Source: Caenorhabditis remanei (taxonomy: Eukaryota > Nematoda > Chromadorea > Rhabditida > Rhabditidae). Taken from it: a stretch of 64,000 nt of DNA. Position 1 is the stretch's first letter, and each line of letters begins with the position of its first letter. The position numbers were made by a program, and so were the translations under genes. The stretch is from NCBI RefSeq assembly GCF_010183535.1, contig NC_071330.1:9219717-9283716 (forward strand). Reading direction: 5' to 3'. The notes under the pieces were generated by a model that saw only the letters and a program-made list of their open reading frames with translations, had not been told where the DNA came from and made no database searches. Positions 48,474 to 60,200 of this stretch are shown here, piece after piece.

Positions 48474-51416
48474 TCAGATGAATATCCATACACATGGGCC
48501 AGGGAAGTCGACTTCAATTTTTCCAAATCTCTCCATTGCCCATGTAGCTTTATTTTCATCAGGAAACATTCCAGTTTTGTGATGAAGAATTGTAAGCTCT
48601 GAGCACAACAGCTTCTCCATAGACGGCCACCTATCATTTAGTATTTGCAATTTGCATTTTTTCAAAAATATCCGCGGATCTAAAACTTTTTGTTACCATC
48701 ATAAGCACAAAAGGACAAGCAAACCTTTCTTAAGAAGACGGAGACAGCGAGCCACCGACATAAAATAGATTGCTTTCTCGATGAACGTTCCAAAACGTTC
48801 AACATTTGAATACAACGGCATCAGCACCTAAATCAGGTTATTACTTCAGAGTTATTTATTGAACGATGAAACCTTGAATGCCTCTTCAGGCATATTTCTT
48901 CCTAATATCATACTTCCGAACCGTCTTGTAACCAGAAACCTAGCATCTTGAAAGTGTGTGTTAACGGCAATATTTCCTGCTTCTTCTAGATGATATTCAG
49001 AAACATCGAAACGACCATAAGCTGCTTCAATCGTGGCGAGTTGCATATGGATTCGCAATAATCCTCGAACATCTACGCATTTATATTCTTTCAAAAGATT
49101 GACGGCTTCTGATAATTTTCCAGTGACAGCGAGGAGCAGAGATTTTCTTAAAGTGTATTCCAGAGGGGCAAGTGATCCAATTTCTTTCAAATGATCAGAG
49201 CATGCAGTATACCGATTGAGAAGAAAATCCCTCTCAAACTGAATTAATTGGAAACAAATCTTGACGTGACGAGCGCTTATCCAGCTGAGTTGTTCAGGAA
49301 ACAACGTGTTTAGTGAGTTGATTGTTTTGAAAGCGTTATCATAATCTCCGATTGAAGCCAGAGAGTATGCAAGGTTCACACCACTAACTGCCTGCATTCG
49401 GAAAATTTTTATTGAAACTTCGATTAATTTTAAGAAAAACCTGGCTCTCTGTCTCTAGTTTTGGGCAGCTCGGTGTTGTACAGTTAGTCATCAGAATTTC
49501 TTCAGCAGCGCGTCTTGCTTGATTGTACATCCCACTTTGAATACTGAATAATATTATTTATTCTACTTTAAAAACTTTGGCAATATACAGTCCACTTGAC
49601 ATAATTGCGTTGGCAAAATCTTCTATTGCTCTTCCTTTGTTCTGAGAATCATATATGAGACGAAGATGATTGAAACCAACACATACATATTCGGCGGTGC
49701 TATTATACCTAAAAATGCTTTTTCAATGGGAATAATGCTGAGAAAATATAACTATTCACAAGAGAAAATGTTAGTCATTACTTTGGAGTAAAAAATCAGT
49801 GCTTACTTGAAATATTTTCCATCCATCATATCCTCAATACAAAGCATGAACTTTGACATGGAAACAAGAAACGTGTGCAGGTCGTAATCCTCATTGAAGT
49901 CTTTTTGCAATGCTCTGATGTTGGGAATATTAATGCTGAAATCGTAAAAACTTAAATGGGCTTTACTCTCGGCCTTACTTAGCAGCTGCATGAATCGTGT
50001 TTTGTAGAACTCGCCGTTCGTTCGTTTCGTTTCCATCGTCGTCTTGTTTTTTTGCTTCTTTCAAATAAAAAACGAGATAAATGAGTATTTTATCCACAAC
50101 TTACTTGTTCGGTGACTGGGAAGCCTCTCTAGAATTGGTCCGGACATGAGAACTTCATTGATTGTCAATTCCAAATTTGCTATTCGATTACACATGTCAT
50201 CTACATTCACCTGAGATTGTTGAATGCTTTCCGAAAACAATTCACTGGCGCACTTTCTAAAGACTTGAATTGCGATTTTATATTGACAGCCTTATCTCAC
50301 CTATCTCCAAAGATTCTGTGCAACCTTCCCTGCAAAACAGGTCCGTATCTCAGAGCTATTTGAGATGGGCTCATGAGTTTCAAAGTGTTTAATGCCTGTC
50401 TCGCAGAATCAGTTATTTGCAACATGCTCAAATCAAAAAAAACTTTCAATGATTTCATCGCTTCGGGTGGATTTTTCAATTGAATGTGGACAACTGTTTT
50501 CAGAAGATTGACTTCAAAAACATCACGATGTCGTTTACTAATAATATCGCACAGATCAAGAATTTTTTCATGCGGCATTGCTTTTGACTGACAAAACTGA
50601 ATGAATCGCAGCTGGTCATCAATCCATTTTCTAGCACGAACCGAGCAATTGATTTCGAATGGTAGAGTCATGTTGATACCTTGATTAATAGGAGAACTGG
50701 AATAAAGCTAATTCTTATTCATACTTTTTCAATATTAAACTCACACATTTTCTATATTTCCAGAAAGGACCCAATCGCGAAACCTTTCTGTAATAATGAA
50801 CATTCCTTCCTGAGAAGTTCTTGTATACTGCATCATGACTCGTTTGATCCAAGTATACATAAACGAATTATTGCTCATAAATGTCAAGTTATCCTGATCT
50901 GCTTGTTCTTGTTTAAATACTTTGATATGTGTCGGCCTTTTCGCTGTATAAAATGCATTTTCGAAAAGCATTTCGATTTGTTCATCGCCATATGCTAACT
51001 TTTCAATGCTGAAATGGAAAATTTATTGTCATGATTGCTAAACGTTAGCCTTTGTGAACCTGCAGATGAAGTTATAGTAGATGCATCGACCGAGATCGTT
51101 GTCCACCATTCTTACAACTCTTCGAAAATCATCGTATGATATATCAGAATCGCTCAAAATCAATCCGTAGAGTATCGAGAACGCTCTGAAATCTGCTCTT
51201 TTTTGAGCTGTAAGAATTCAGAACAAACTTAGTCTTTTCAGCCTTGTTGAATGGTCTCAAACTCGGCACGGCTCCGACTCCGAAATGAGCATGGAAAAGT
51301 GTACGAACTAAGTAGAAAATAGATATTTTTGTTGGAGTAAGTGGTTCACCAGTTACATTTGTTAATTGGTGATTGAATATCGCATCCAAATTTGGGCCAG
51401 TTTTAACGAGCGACAT
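48474..51416 (-). CDS. such-1: Anaphase-promoting complex subunit APC5
   Basis: Scaffold TPR subunit of the APC/C ubiquitin ligase that triggers anaphase. The start at 51416 (MSLVKTGPNLDAIFNHQL) leads into TPTKISIFYLVRTLF, comparable to the APC5 N-terminal domain TPYKIAVLVLLNEM. Helical repeats fill the rest: INIPNIRALQKDFNEDYD in the middle, then the well-conserved C-terminal TPR array (SGVNLAYSLASIGDYDNAFK, LLLAVTGKLSEAVNLLKEY, AAYGRFDVSEYHLEEAGNIA). The penultimate exon resembles the APC5 end (MSVARCLRLLKK), and the protein ends near VDFPGPCVWIF. About ten to twelve exons; several boundaries in the middle are approximate. C. elegans has two APC5 genes (such-1 and gfi-3). The neighbours tin-10, nars-2 and xpb-1 favour such-1. 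Confidence 0.82.
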
Positions 51417-51600
51417 TCTGTAAAAATATTCAATTGATGAAGTGAATTATTGATATTTTTATTTCGGAAAAGCAGAAACAACCCAAGAAAAGAACTGTGG
51501 AAAGAGATCGCATGCCGACCATATCGATACAGTATGACGAGATGGTCTCACCACGCGTCTCAACATTAATACAACTCCGGTTTCGCTTCAGCGAATCATA

Positions 51601-52155
51601 GAAAAAAGCATACTTGCAATCCGGGCCGACCCCGGCCGACGGTTTTTATTAAACAACTTTCTTCAAAAAAATCGTGTCGGGTTGGTTAATAGCTCAAATG
51701 ATAGGTATTTGGACCTGTTATTAGACAGAATCAAAACAAATTTCGCAAACCCGGCCCGGATTTGAATTTTTGAACTTTTTCCACTACAATTTTTTGTCCA
51801 AAAATTTATTTTCTGAAAATTTTTCATATTTTTCCTCAAGTACATTTTTCAACAACCTTCGAAACCTACAAAAAATTGTTCTTAAGAAATATTTTTCAAA
51901 AAAAATCGGAAAATTTTCGAAAAAAAATTTTGAATTTTTTCAGTACTGAACTTTGCCCGGCCCGTTGCAAGTCTGCTGTTGCCCGGCCCGGGGCCTCTGT
52001 GGATTTTCTGCGAAGTTTGTTTTGATTCTGTCTAATAACAGGTCCAAATACCTATCATTTGAGCTATTAACCAACCCGACACGATTTTTTTGAAGAAGGT
52101 TTTTTAATAAAAACCGTCGGCCCGGGTCGGCCCGGATTGCAAGGTTGGAAAAAAG
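51601..52155. mobile_element. hAT-like MITE, copy 2 (GGGCC-rich, long inverted repeats)
   Basis: The element proper is 51609-52147. It starts CATACTTGCAA, as copy 1 at 10356 does, and ends TTGCAAGGTTG, an imperfect inverse. The 8-bp direct repeat GAAAAAAG flanks it exactly (51601-51608 and 52148-52155). Long inverted arms of about 140 bp (51620-51760 against 52000-52136) contain CGACACGATTTTTTTGAAGA and its inverse. GGCCC/GGGCC motifs sit near the ends and centre. No transposase. Confidence 0.88.
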
Positions 52156-52303
52156 CATAGAGAACAATGAAAAAATCAATTATATTTCTCAAAAAAAAAA
52201 CAAATTTTATTCTGACCTAATAAAGGGAAAGTTGGTTCAGTGAAAGGGCTGGGACAATTGGAAAAAGAGACCGTTATGTTAAAACGGCGTTTTTCTCGAT
52301 TCA

Positions 52304-52726
52304 GTATTATCGGAATAAAAAAGTTCCGACATTTTTTACCGACACGCAAGAGTCGCGGTACTGGTAGATCAGAAACGCCCACTCATCATAAACATTTCTT
52401 CTGCAAAATCAGGGCACGGTTTCATTGAATTCGCGGGTGAAGTTTTGTTTGAAAATACCACTTTTTAAATAAAATTTGACCTATTTCCCTTAAAATTTCA
52501 TTTCCGCCATGAAGTTTGAGGAAAAAAGATCAAATTTTAAAGGAAATAGGTCAAATTTTATTTAAAAAGTGGTATTTTCAAACAAAACTTCACCCGCGAA
52601 TTCAATGAAACCGTGCCCTGATTTTGCAGAAGAAATGTTTATGATGAGTGGGCGTTTCTGATCTACCAGTACCGCGACTCTTGCGTGTCGGTAAAAAATG
52701 TCGGAACTTTTTTATTCCGATAATAC
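52304..52726. repeat. Near-perfect 423-bp palindrome (foldback)
   Basis: The left arm 52304-52498 (starts GTATTATCGGAATAAAAAAG) is repeated in inverted form at 52532-52726 (ends CTTTTTTATTCCGATAATAC), with only about one mismatch noticed over ~195 bp. The 33-bp spacer contains CCGCCATGAAGTTTGAGG. The arms contain short open frames that are mirror copies and not genes. No flanking target duplication was found. Such arms would form a long hairpin RNA if transcribed. Confidence 0.9.
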
Positions 52727-52923
52727 ATAATCTTTCTCGCCGTGTACGTGAAAAGAAAGCGTTCCGTTTTTTTCTGAAAATTGCAATATTTTGGGAACAG
52801 CAATATCCCCCTTTAAATTTACACGTATTCGTTCTGCTTTCTCGTAATACATATAAAAGTTATTCACAAATTCGAATCGAAGCTTTACTCATTGTCTCCA
52901 CAGTTCTTGCAAAAGTAGAAAAA

Positions 52924-53916
52924 ATGCATAGGGAATCGACAACCGACAGAAGAAAAACCCGAACACCAAATTCATGGCAGTCATTCGGGGGCTCAGGAAG
53001 TGGAAAAAATTATGAAAAAAAAGAGAGAACTCCTAGATCTGAAGTACAAGGAAATAGTGATGAATCAAAGCATCACGATGAAAAAAGAAAAATTCTAGAA
53101 GGTAAGCCTTCATTGGTGCTTTATTCATTCTAATTACAAATCCACAGAAAGCAGCCGGTCCAACGCCAGACCAGATAAAAACAATTCAGAATTGATTAGA
53201 AGTTCGAGAAAGTGTGCAAACATGAGAACCAAGAAGATTGTGGTCCGAAGCTCTGACTTTAATAGTCACACCATGAAACCCAGAACCATGGTACAAAATC
53301 TAGACTCCCGAAATTCTCAAAGCTCAGTCTCAATGACCAAACAGTTACATACCGGCAATTTGATAGGTTTCCGAAAGTGTCACGCACGGAAGTATTTTCA
53401 TTCTTATTTTTCAGATTATGATATCCTAGATTATCAGTTCAAAAATCTTCAAAGAACAGAAGGAAGTTCTTGTAATTCTCAACACAATGTGAACTCCAAC
53501 GAGAAAAAACCTCTAACCATCTGTAATTCTGTATTCGACTATGAAAAACCATCGCCACGTGGATTGACTAGAGATAAAGAATCGATTGAAAAGTGTGCAA
53601 GAAAAATGCAACCTTCAAATAATAGGAGCATGTCAATGATTGGAAACCCATCAAAAATCCAACTGAACCAGATTTCAGAGCCAGATGCTTCGAAATATAA
53701 TGAAATTAAACGTGAGAATAGGAAAAAATAAGTTTTGAACTTCTACTTGTGTTTCCAGAGATACCGGATACGATGAAAATTGAAGTACGTCGTACTGTAG
53801 TTCGCGAAGGCGGCATTCACTTCGAAGAGACGAGCATTATTCAATTCCCTAAAAATTTACCGCCTAATGTGCAAATCATCACGGCCCAATTCGTTCCCGG
53901 GAATCATGATCAATGA
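52924..53916 (+). CDS. Unrecognised highly charged, Ser/Arg-rich protein
   Basis: I do not recognise a family. Three exons: 52924-53101, 53148 to about 53715, and about 53760-53916, roughly 300 residues. It starts MHRESTTDRRKTRTPNSW and is hydrophilic throughout, rich in Ser, Lys, Arg and Asn, with no membrane span; most looks disordered. The most ordered parts are GFRKCHARKYFHSYFSDYDI in the middle and the C-terminal exon, which reads MKIEVRRTVVREGGIHFEET and then SIIQFPKNLPPNVQIITAQF, a short beta-like module probably conserved. The stop is 222 bp before the xpb-1 start on the same strand, the spacing expected for an operon. It starts about 200 bp after a large palindrome. Confidence 0.75.
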
Positions 53917-54138
53917 TGTTTTTCTATTTATCAGAAGAATACTTCACCTCATACTTATTTAGCATCGATCTTTCTTAATTTTTGTGTTGTTTGAAAATTC
54001 ATAAAGCCGAAACTGGTTCATTTTGTTGCTGTGTTTGCACACTGTCGTCAAATACGGCGCCTGCGTACATTTTTCACCGTTTCGATTTTATTCGTCTTCG
54101 TTGAAAACTTGCTAGCAATTGTTGCTAACTTCAGCGTA

Positions 54139-56891
54139 ATGGCAACAAAAGACCGAAAAAGGCGTGGAAAATGGGACACATTCAAATCAGACGAAGCACC
54201 ATCATCTTCTGGCGCTGGCGGTTCTGATAAGGATACTGCAGCTGCTGGTGAGACATGGAAAAAATTAGCTACTTAAACAACAATTTTGATTTTTTAGTTC
54301 CAAAAGCTGCTTCTCACAACTTAAATGCAGATAACACATCTTCGGTTATGGTAGATGAGTTTGGGGCAAAGGACTATCGAAAGGATATGCCATTAAAAGT
54401 ACGGGATGAACGTTAAAGCCGAAAAAGGGTTATGCTCCAATAGCCCCCAAATCACGTTTCTGCCGTTCTTCTTCCCGCAACAGAATTAAATATAAAATAA
54501 ATATTCAAGGTTATTTTAGGGAGATTTCACAGCACGTCCACTGTGGGTGGCTCCTGACGGACATATTTTTCTTGAATCGTTTAGTCCAGTTTACAAGCAT
54601 GCAAGAGATTTTCTGATTGCTATTTCTGAGGTAAGAAACATGACATTTTTTCTGAAGCAACATTTCGTCCTTTATTTCAGCCTGTTTGCCGTCCTCAACA
54701 CATTCATGAATATCAGTTGACTGCTTATTCTCTTTATGCCGCTGTATCAGTTGGTCTTCAAACAAAAGACATCATCGAATACCTGGAAAGATTGAGCAAA
54801 AGTCAATTACCGAAAGGAGTTATCACATTCATTCAAATGTGTACAGTCAGTTATGGAAAAGTAAAATTGGTGCTCAAACACAATAGATATTTTGTCGAAT
54901 CTCGCCATTCGGACGTCATGCAGAAGCTGCTGAAAGATACAGTAATTCAGTCATGTATTCTTGATGATCGAGTTCAACCGGCACAGCAGACTAATGAACC
55001 AGCTCAAGAGAAAATTAAGTTTTCCCATGGAAATGAAAAAGATATATCGGAAAAAGACGGAGGAGACGCTGCAGATGGAAATGTAAAAAATTTATCAATA
55101 TAATACTTCGAGTTACACTTTATTTTTAGGTACCTGCTGACATCGATGAGTTCTACGGCAAGATTGATGGCGACGATGAAGAAGACGCAGAAATCCGAAA
55201 CCTCCAACTTCTTACTTTTGAAATCAAACAGGAAACAATCGAGACTGTTCAGCGAAGATGCATTGAGTTAGAATATCCTCTCCTTGCAGAATATGACTTC
55301 AGAAATGATACGATGAACCCAAATCTTGGAATCGATTTGAAGCCGTCGACCACTCTTCGTCCATATCAAGAGAAATCTCTTCGTAAAATGTTCGGAAACA
55401 GTCGTGCTCGTAGTGGAGTCATTGTTTTGCCGTGTGGTGCAGGAAAGACTTTGGTTGGAGTTACTGCAGTTACCACAGTAAATAAAAGATGTCTCGTACT
55501 TGCCAATTCAAACGTGTCTGTCGAACAATGGAGAGCCCAATTCAAATTATGGAGTACAATTCAGGATAAGCAACTTGTTCGATTCACAAGAGAAGCAAAA
55601 GATCCAGCACCATCAGGAGCAGATGCCACCAAGGTAAATTGGTTCGTTTCGCATATATTCTCAAAGCTTACTTTCAGCCTGTTGTGTGCATCAGTACATA
55701 TTCCATGGTTGCGTACTCTGGACGGCGTACACTGCAAGCTGAAGAAGCTATGAAATTCATCGAAAAGCAAGAATGGGGACTTCTTTTGCTTGATGAAGTA
55801 CATACAATTCCAGCAAAAATGTTCCGGCGTGTGCTTACTATTGTGCAGGCTCATTGTAAGCTAGGTCTAACTGCTACTCTTGTTCGTGAGGATGACAAGA
55901 TTACTGATTTGAACTTTTTGATCGGTCCGAAGATCTACGAAGCAAATTGGATGGAGTTGCAGAAAGCTGGACATATTGCAAAAGTGCAATGTGCCGAAGT
56001 GTGGTGCCCGATGACTTCAGCTTTCTATTCCTATTACCTGAGGTTTTTTCATTCGATATCCACTCAATTTAAATATATATTTCAGATCTCAAATCGCGAG
56101 AAAGTTGTTGCTTGCAGTTATGAACCCAAACAAGTTCCGAATCTGCCAATTTCTCATCAAATTTCATGAACGCAGAAATGACAAAATCATTGTTTTCTCC
56201 GATAATGTATTTGCTTTGAAACGTTATGCTATCGAAATGCAAAAGCCATTCTTATACGGAGAAACTTCACAAAACGAGCGGATGAAAATTCTACAAAATT
56301 TCCAATATAATCCTCGTGTCAACACAATTTTCGTATCCAAAGTTGCTGATACTTCTTTCGATTTGCCAGAAGCGAATGTGTTGATCCAGATTTCAGCACA
56401 TGGAGGATCTAGAAGACAAGAAGCGCAACGTCTTGGTAGAATTCTTCGAGCGAAAAAACATTCAACTGATCAATTCAACGCTTTCTTCTATTCTCTTGTA
56501 TCTCAGGATACTGTAGAAATGGGCTATTCCAGAAAAAGACAACGGTTCTTGGTCAATCAAGGATATGCTTACAAGGTAGTCAACAAGTTACCTGGAATGG
56601 AGTCAGAGGATCTGAAACTGGCGACTAAAGAATCTCAGCTTCAGTTACTCTCTCAAGTCTTGGCAACGTCAGATGCTGATGCAGAGGAGGAAGACATCAA
56701 GGTAATAGAAACAAAAATTGAACTGGTTTCTATTCACATATTTCTAGGAGGAGCTCGCAGATGGAACTATTCGCATCGCTCGTCGTGAAGCAACAATGGC
56801 TTCAATGTCCGGAGGTCAAGGAGCACAATATCATGCAAAAGCAAAGGCAATCACAGAGAGACATCCACTTTTCAAACGGTTCCGACAGTAA
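54139..56891 (+). CDS. xpb-1: TFIIH 3'-5' helicase subunit XPB/ERCC3
   Basis: DNA translocase of TFIIH, used for promoter opening by RNA polymerase II and for nucleotide excision repair. Exons 54139-54247, about 54298-54395, 54520-54631, 54681-55084, 55131-55633, 55678-56043, 56085-56702 and 56749-56891. The N-terminal region is conserved ([55 protein letters not shown]). Walker A is [11 protein letters not shown], the DEAH-type box is [10 protein letters not shown], the XPB-specific RED motif is TLVREDDKI, and helicase domain 2 has [20 protein letters not shown]. It ends HPLFKRFRQ, as human XPB ends HPLFKRFRK. Acceptor AACTTCAG lies 4 nt before the ATG, consistent with trans-splicing. AATAAA is at 57050. 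Confidence 0.98.
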
Positions 56892-57239
56892 ACTTCATCC
56901 TATCCTCAATATCTGTTTTAATTCGTTTATAGTGCTTTGTCATTAAAATCATAAATTCTCATCTAAAAATATCCTTATTTATGTCCCCTCTAATGCATTT
57001 ACGAGTTTAAATTTAAGGTGTTTGTGGTGAAAATTGAAAAGTGAACAACAATAAATTTTAACATTTTCTTCTTTAAGATTGTAGCCAATTAGATAATTTC
57101 TAGTAGTTGAGAAGTATACAATAACGAGAGCCAATTACGACGAGACAATTTCGATTATGAGAACCAATTTCGACTATGTCAAGTCAATATTTACTGCAAA
57201 ACACTATTTTCTACTAGAGCTTCCATCGAAAATCTGTAA
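56892..57239. other. Intergenic between xpb-1 and the NRPS gene
   Basis: 348 bp: the xpb-1 3' UTR with AATAAA at 57050-57055, then the presumed promoter or trans-splice region of the synthetase. Nothing else recognised. Confidence 0.55.
57050..57055 (+). promoter_or_regulatory. Poly(A) signal of xpb-1
   Basis: AATAAA about 160 bp after the xpb-1 stop. Confidence 0.55.
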
Positions 57240-60200
57240 ATGAACTCGAAAAATGAATCGTTTTTCTGTGAAGTTCTTCCAGAAGTTTGCAGAGTTTATG
57301 AGCAGAAAAGATTCGCCGATTCCCTAAATATATACGTCAGTGATTTAAAATTTGGACATTCCGAAAGTGTTGAAAAAAGGTAAGATTTTTCATTTTGGAA
57401 ACTCGACTAAAGAAAAACTGACAAACGTTTTGTGAATAAAAAAGTTTTTACCAACCTTTATTCACTTTCCGCTTCGAAGCGCGCTTCCGATGGCGCGTAT
57501 AAGGAAAAAAATCGCATTCACCGAATCCGATTTGATCTAAGAAAGACAATTCACGCCTATTCTGCATATTAAAGGTGTGAAACCAATAATTCAGAATATT
57601 CACCCGGGTGGCCGAGTGGGGAAAGGCACGAGTGTTCACTCGATGGGCGTCGACCCTGCGCAGGTTCGAATCCTGCTCCTGGTGGATATCTTTTTGATTT
57701 AAAATTTACTTTAAAAAATATATGAAAAGCAAAAATAATTGAGATTTCGATTGAAAATTTTTCGTCAAATTTACAGCGAGGACGAAACAGAAATACGAAC
57801 CAAGGAAGGAATTTGTGTGGCAACATTTGAAAACTGTAAAGCTGTGAAGCAAAAAAGAATGACTGAAACCGACGAAATGATGTTTGGAATATTTGGAATA
57901 GGTGTGCTGATTCGAAAAAACATCTAGAAACTCAATTTTCGTATTTTCAGAATCATCTCCAATGAAAACATCTGACATTCCACCAGAAGTTTCCGCCATA
58001 AATGCTCGATTGATTCTTCCAAAAGCATCTGATCAGTATGTTTCTCATGTTGAAATACGAAATTATGAAATCCCTCTGAATCCATCATTTCAAGACATTT
58101 TTTATTGTTCTCCGTCCGAAATTAAGTTGTGTCAAAAGGAGAAAAATGAGATTTATCTTCATGTGAATCTGGAAAAAGAATATCAAACGTCGAGAAGTGT
58201 TCTGTTCGAAGGGATTCTCTTAATGTTGGAAGAACTGAAAGTGAAGAAAGAAATTAAGAGAATCAAAGTATTATGTATTCCATTTGTTCATTTTGGAAAA
58301 GTTCGAATTTGTGTGAAGTTAGATGAGAAAACAAAGGATATTCGAGTAGAAATATTCAATTCATTCGGTTCCTTGTTCGGATTTGTAGAGATTCCTGAAA
58401 ATGAATCAAGAAGAAATTGGGAAATTGAAGAGAAAGAAGAACTGTTTTTGACTGAGAAAATGTTGAGAATAAAGTATTCGACGGAAGACGAAAACTCGGA
58501 AGAATCGGAGAAGGAATCTGAAGAGACAAGTGACATTCCAAATGCGTCTGGTCTATCACTCACTCTCAACTTTCTGATTACAATTCTTCAGAATAAAATG
58601 AATCTTCTGAAGCCTCTAACTGATGACGTCTCATTCACTCCGTTACCTTATCTCGGTGTAGATTCTTTGAGATTGGCCGAGTTGGAATTCCACATTGCGA
58701 ACTCTCAGGAATTAAAAAATTGTCAATTGAAGCCTCCCTACCTCATTCCGTTTAAAACATTATCTCAAGTGGCGGAGTTTTTGGATATGAAAAGAAAAGA
58801 AATCACGAGAAATGGAATACTTCCGTCAGTAACTACTTTTGTATCTAATAATTCCAAAGTTCCAGATATTGAGAAAGAAACAATTTATTTTCATGAGAAT
58901 CATTCCAAGTTCAGAATCCCATTGTCTTCTCAACAGAAACGAATACTTTTTATCCGGGAATTCGAAAAAGAATACCTCAACCCCACAACTGTTTCCCAAT
59001 TTGATGAATCTGTTCTACTTCACTTTTCGATTTTTCAGCATGATCGAGTAACTGAAATTTTGAATAGTCTTATAATGATTCATTCCATTCTTCGTACTCA
59101 ATATGAAGAAGACTTTCAATTTATTCTGTCTGGAACTGAATGTTTCGTTATGATAAAATATGAAGAACGAGACATTTCTTATTGTCACAACCTGAATGTC
59201 GTAACAGCAATTCAATGTTGTTTGAGATCTCATCAATATCTTCACATTACCTTCAATCACATTTCTATTGACGGTAGATCGTTGCAAATATTCTATCGGC
59301 AGTTCAAAGAAATGTTATCATCTCGAAGAAGCAATCGACCAAAATCTCCTCTGCAGTATCGGGATTACTGTAGATCAAACTCCACAACTTCCACTGAATG
59401 TCTAAAATATTGGAAAAAATACTTGAATCTTGAACAAATCGAACTGGAAAAACTTCCTAGTGATTTCCCAGGATTATCTGATTTCTCTACGTCTTCTTAT
59501 ATTTATAAATCATTCCCAACTCGTCTTCAGAGAAAATTTGATGATTTCTGTCACCAGTTTTCTTTTTCTCGCTTCGAACTATTCTTTGGAATTCTGGAAA
59601 TATCTCTCCATCGCGTTTTCGGGGTTTCTGCTCCATTTTTAATTGGATTTGCTGTTGATCAGAGAACTTTCCCGTACTTCGAAACAATTGGATGCTTTAC
59701 AAATGTCCTTTTATATATTTCACTGAATTTTTCAACAAATCAATTGACAAATCAATTGAAAAACTGTCAAAAAACACTGAGAGAAACAAGAAGTCATGGT
59801 GACATCCCCTACGAATCTCTCGTGAAATTATTGGGTACCGAAGGAAGTTTGTTTAAAGTGTTCGTTGTCAGTGACATTGTGGAAACTCATCTGACATCGG
59901 AAGTGATTTCAAAAAGTGAAAGAAGAGTTCGATTTGAAGATGAAACAATGATTGTGGAAATAGTTCAAGATTCAGAAGACTCTCAAGAAAAGGAACGTAA
60001 GAGAATAGCAAAGTATCCCATGACTTTCTATTTGAGACAGTTCGGAAATGGCCAGTTACAAATCGAAGTGGAATATGCAAGTGAACTTTTTAAAAGTGAA
60101 ACAATTGATTCCATTTTGGAAGAAATGTTTCGAATTGTCAATTCAATGAGTTGTGTCTCAAAAGATCAAAAAACACAAAGCCTTTTGAACCGTTTCACCG

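Larger units (their letters stand above)
51417..52923. other. Divergent intergenic region filled by two mobile/palindromic elements
   Basis: 1.5 kb between such-1 (-) and the next gene (+). About two thirds is a hAT-like element (51609-52147) and a large palindrome (52304-52726). Unique sequence remains only near the two starts. Confidence 0.7.

Noticed and set aside
52176..53133. Identical short proteins starting MGVSDLPVPRLL on opposite strands
   Set aside because: Mirror copies produced by the palindrome arms, not duplicated genes; the real gene starts at 52924.
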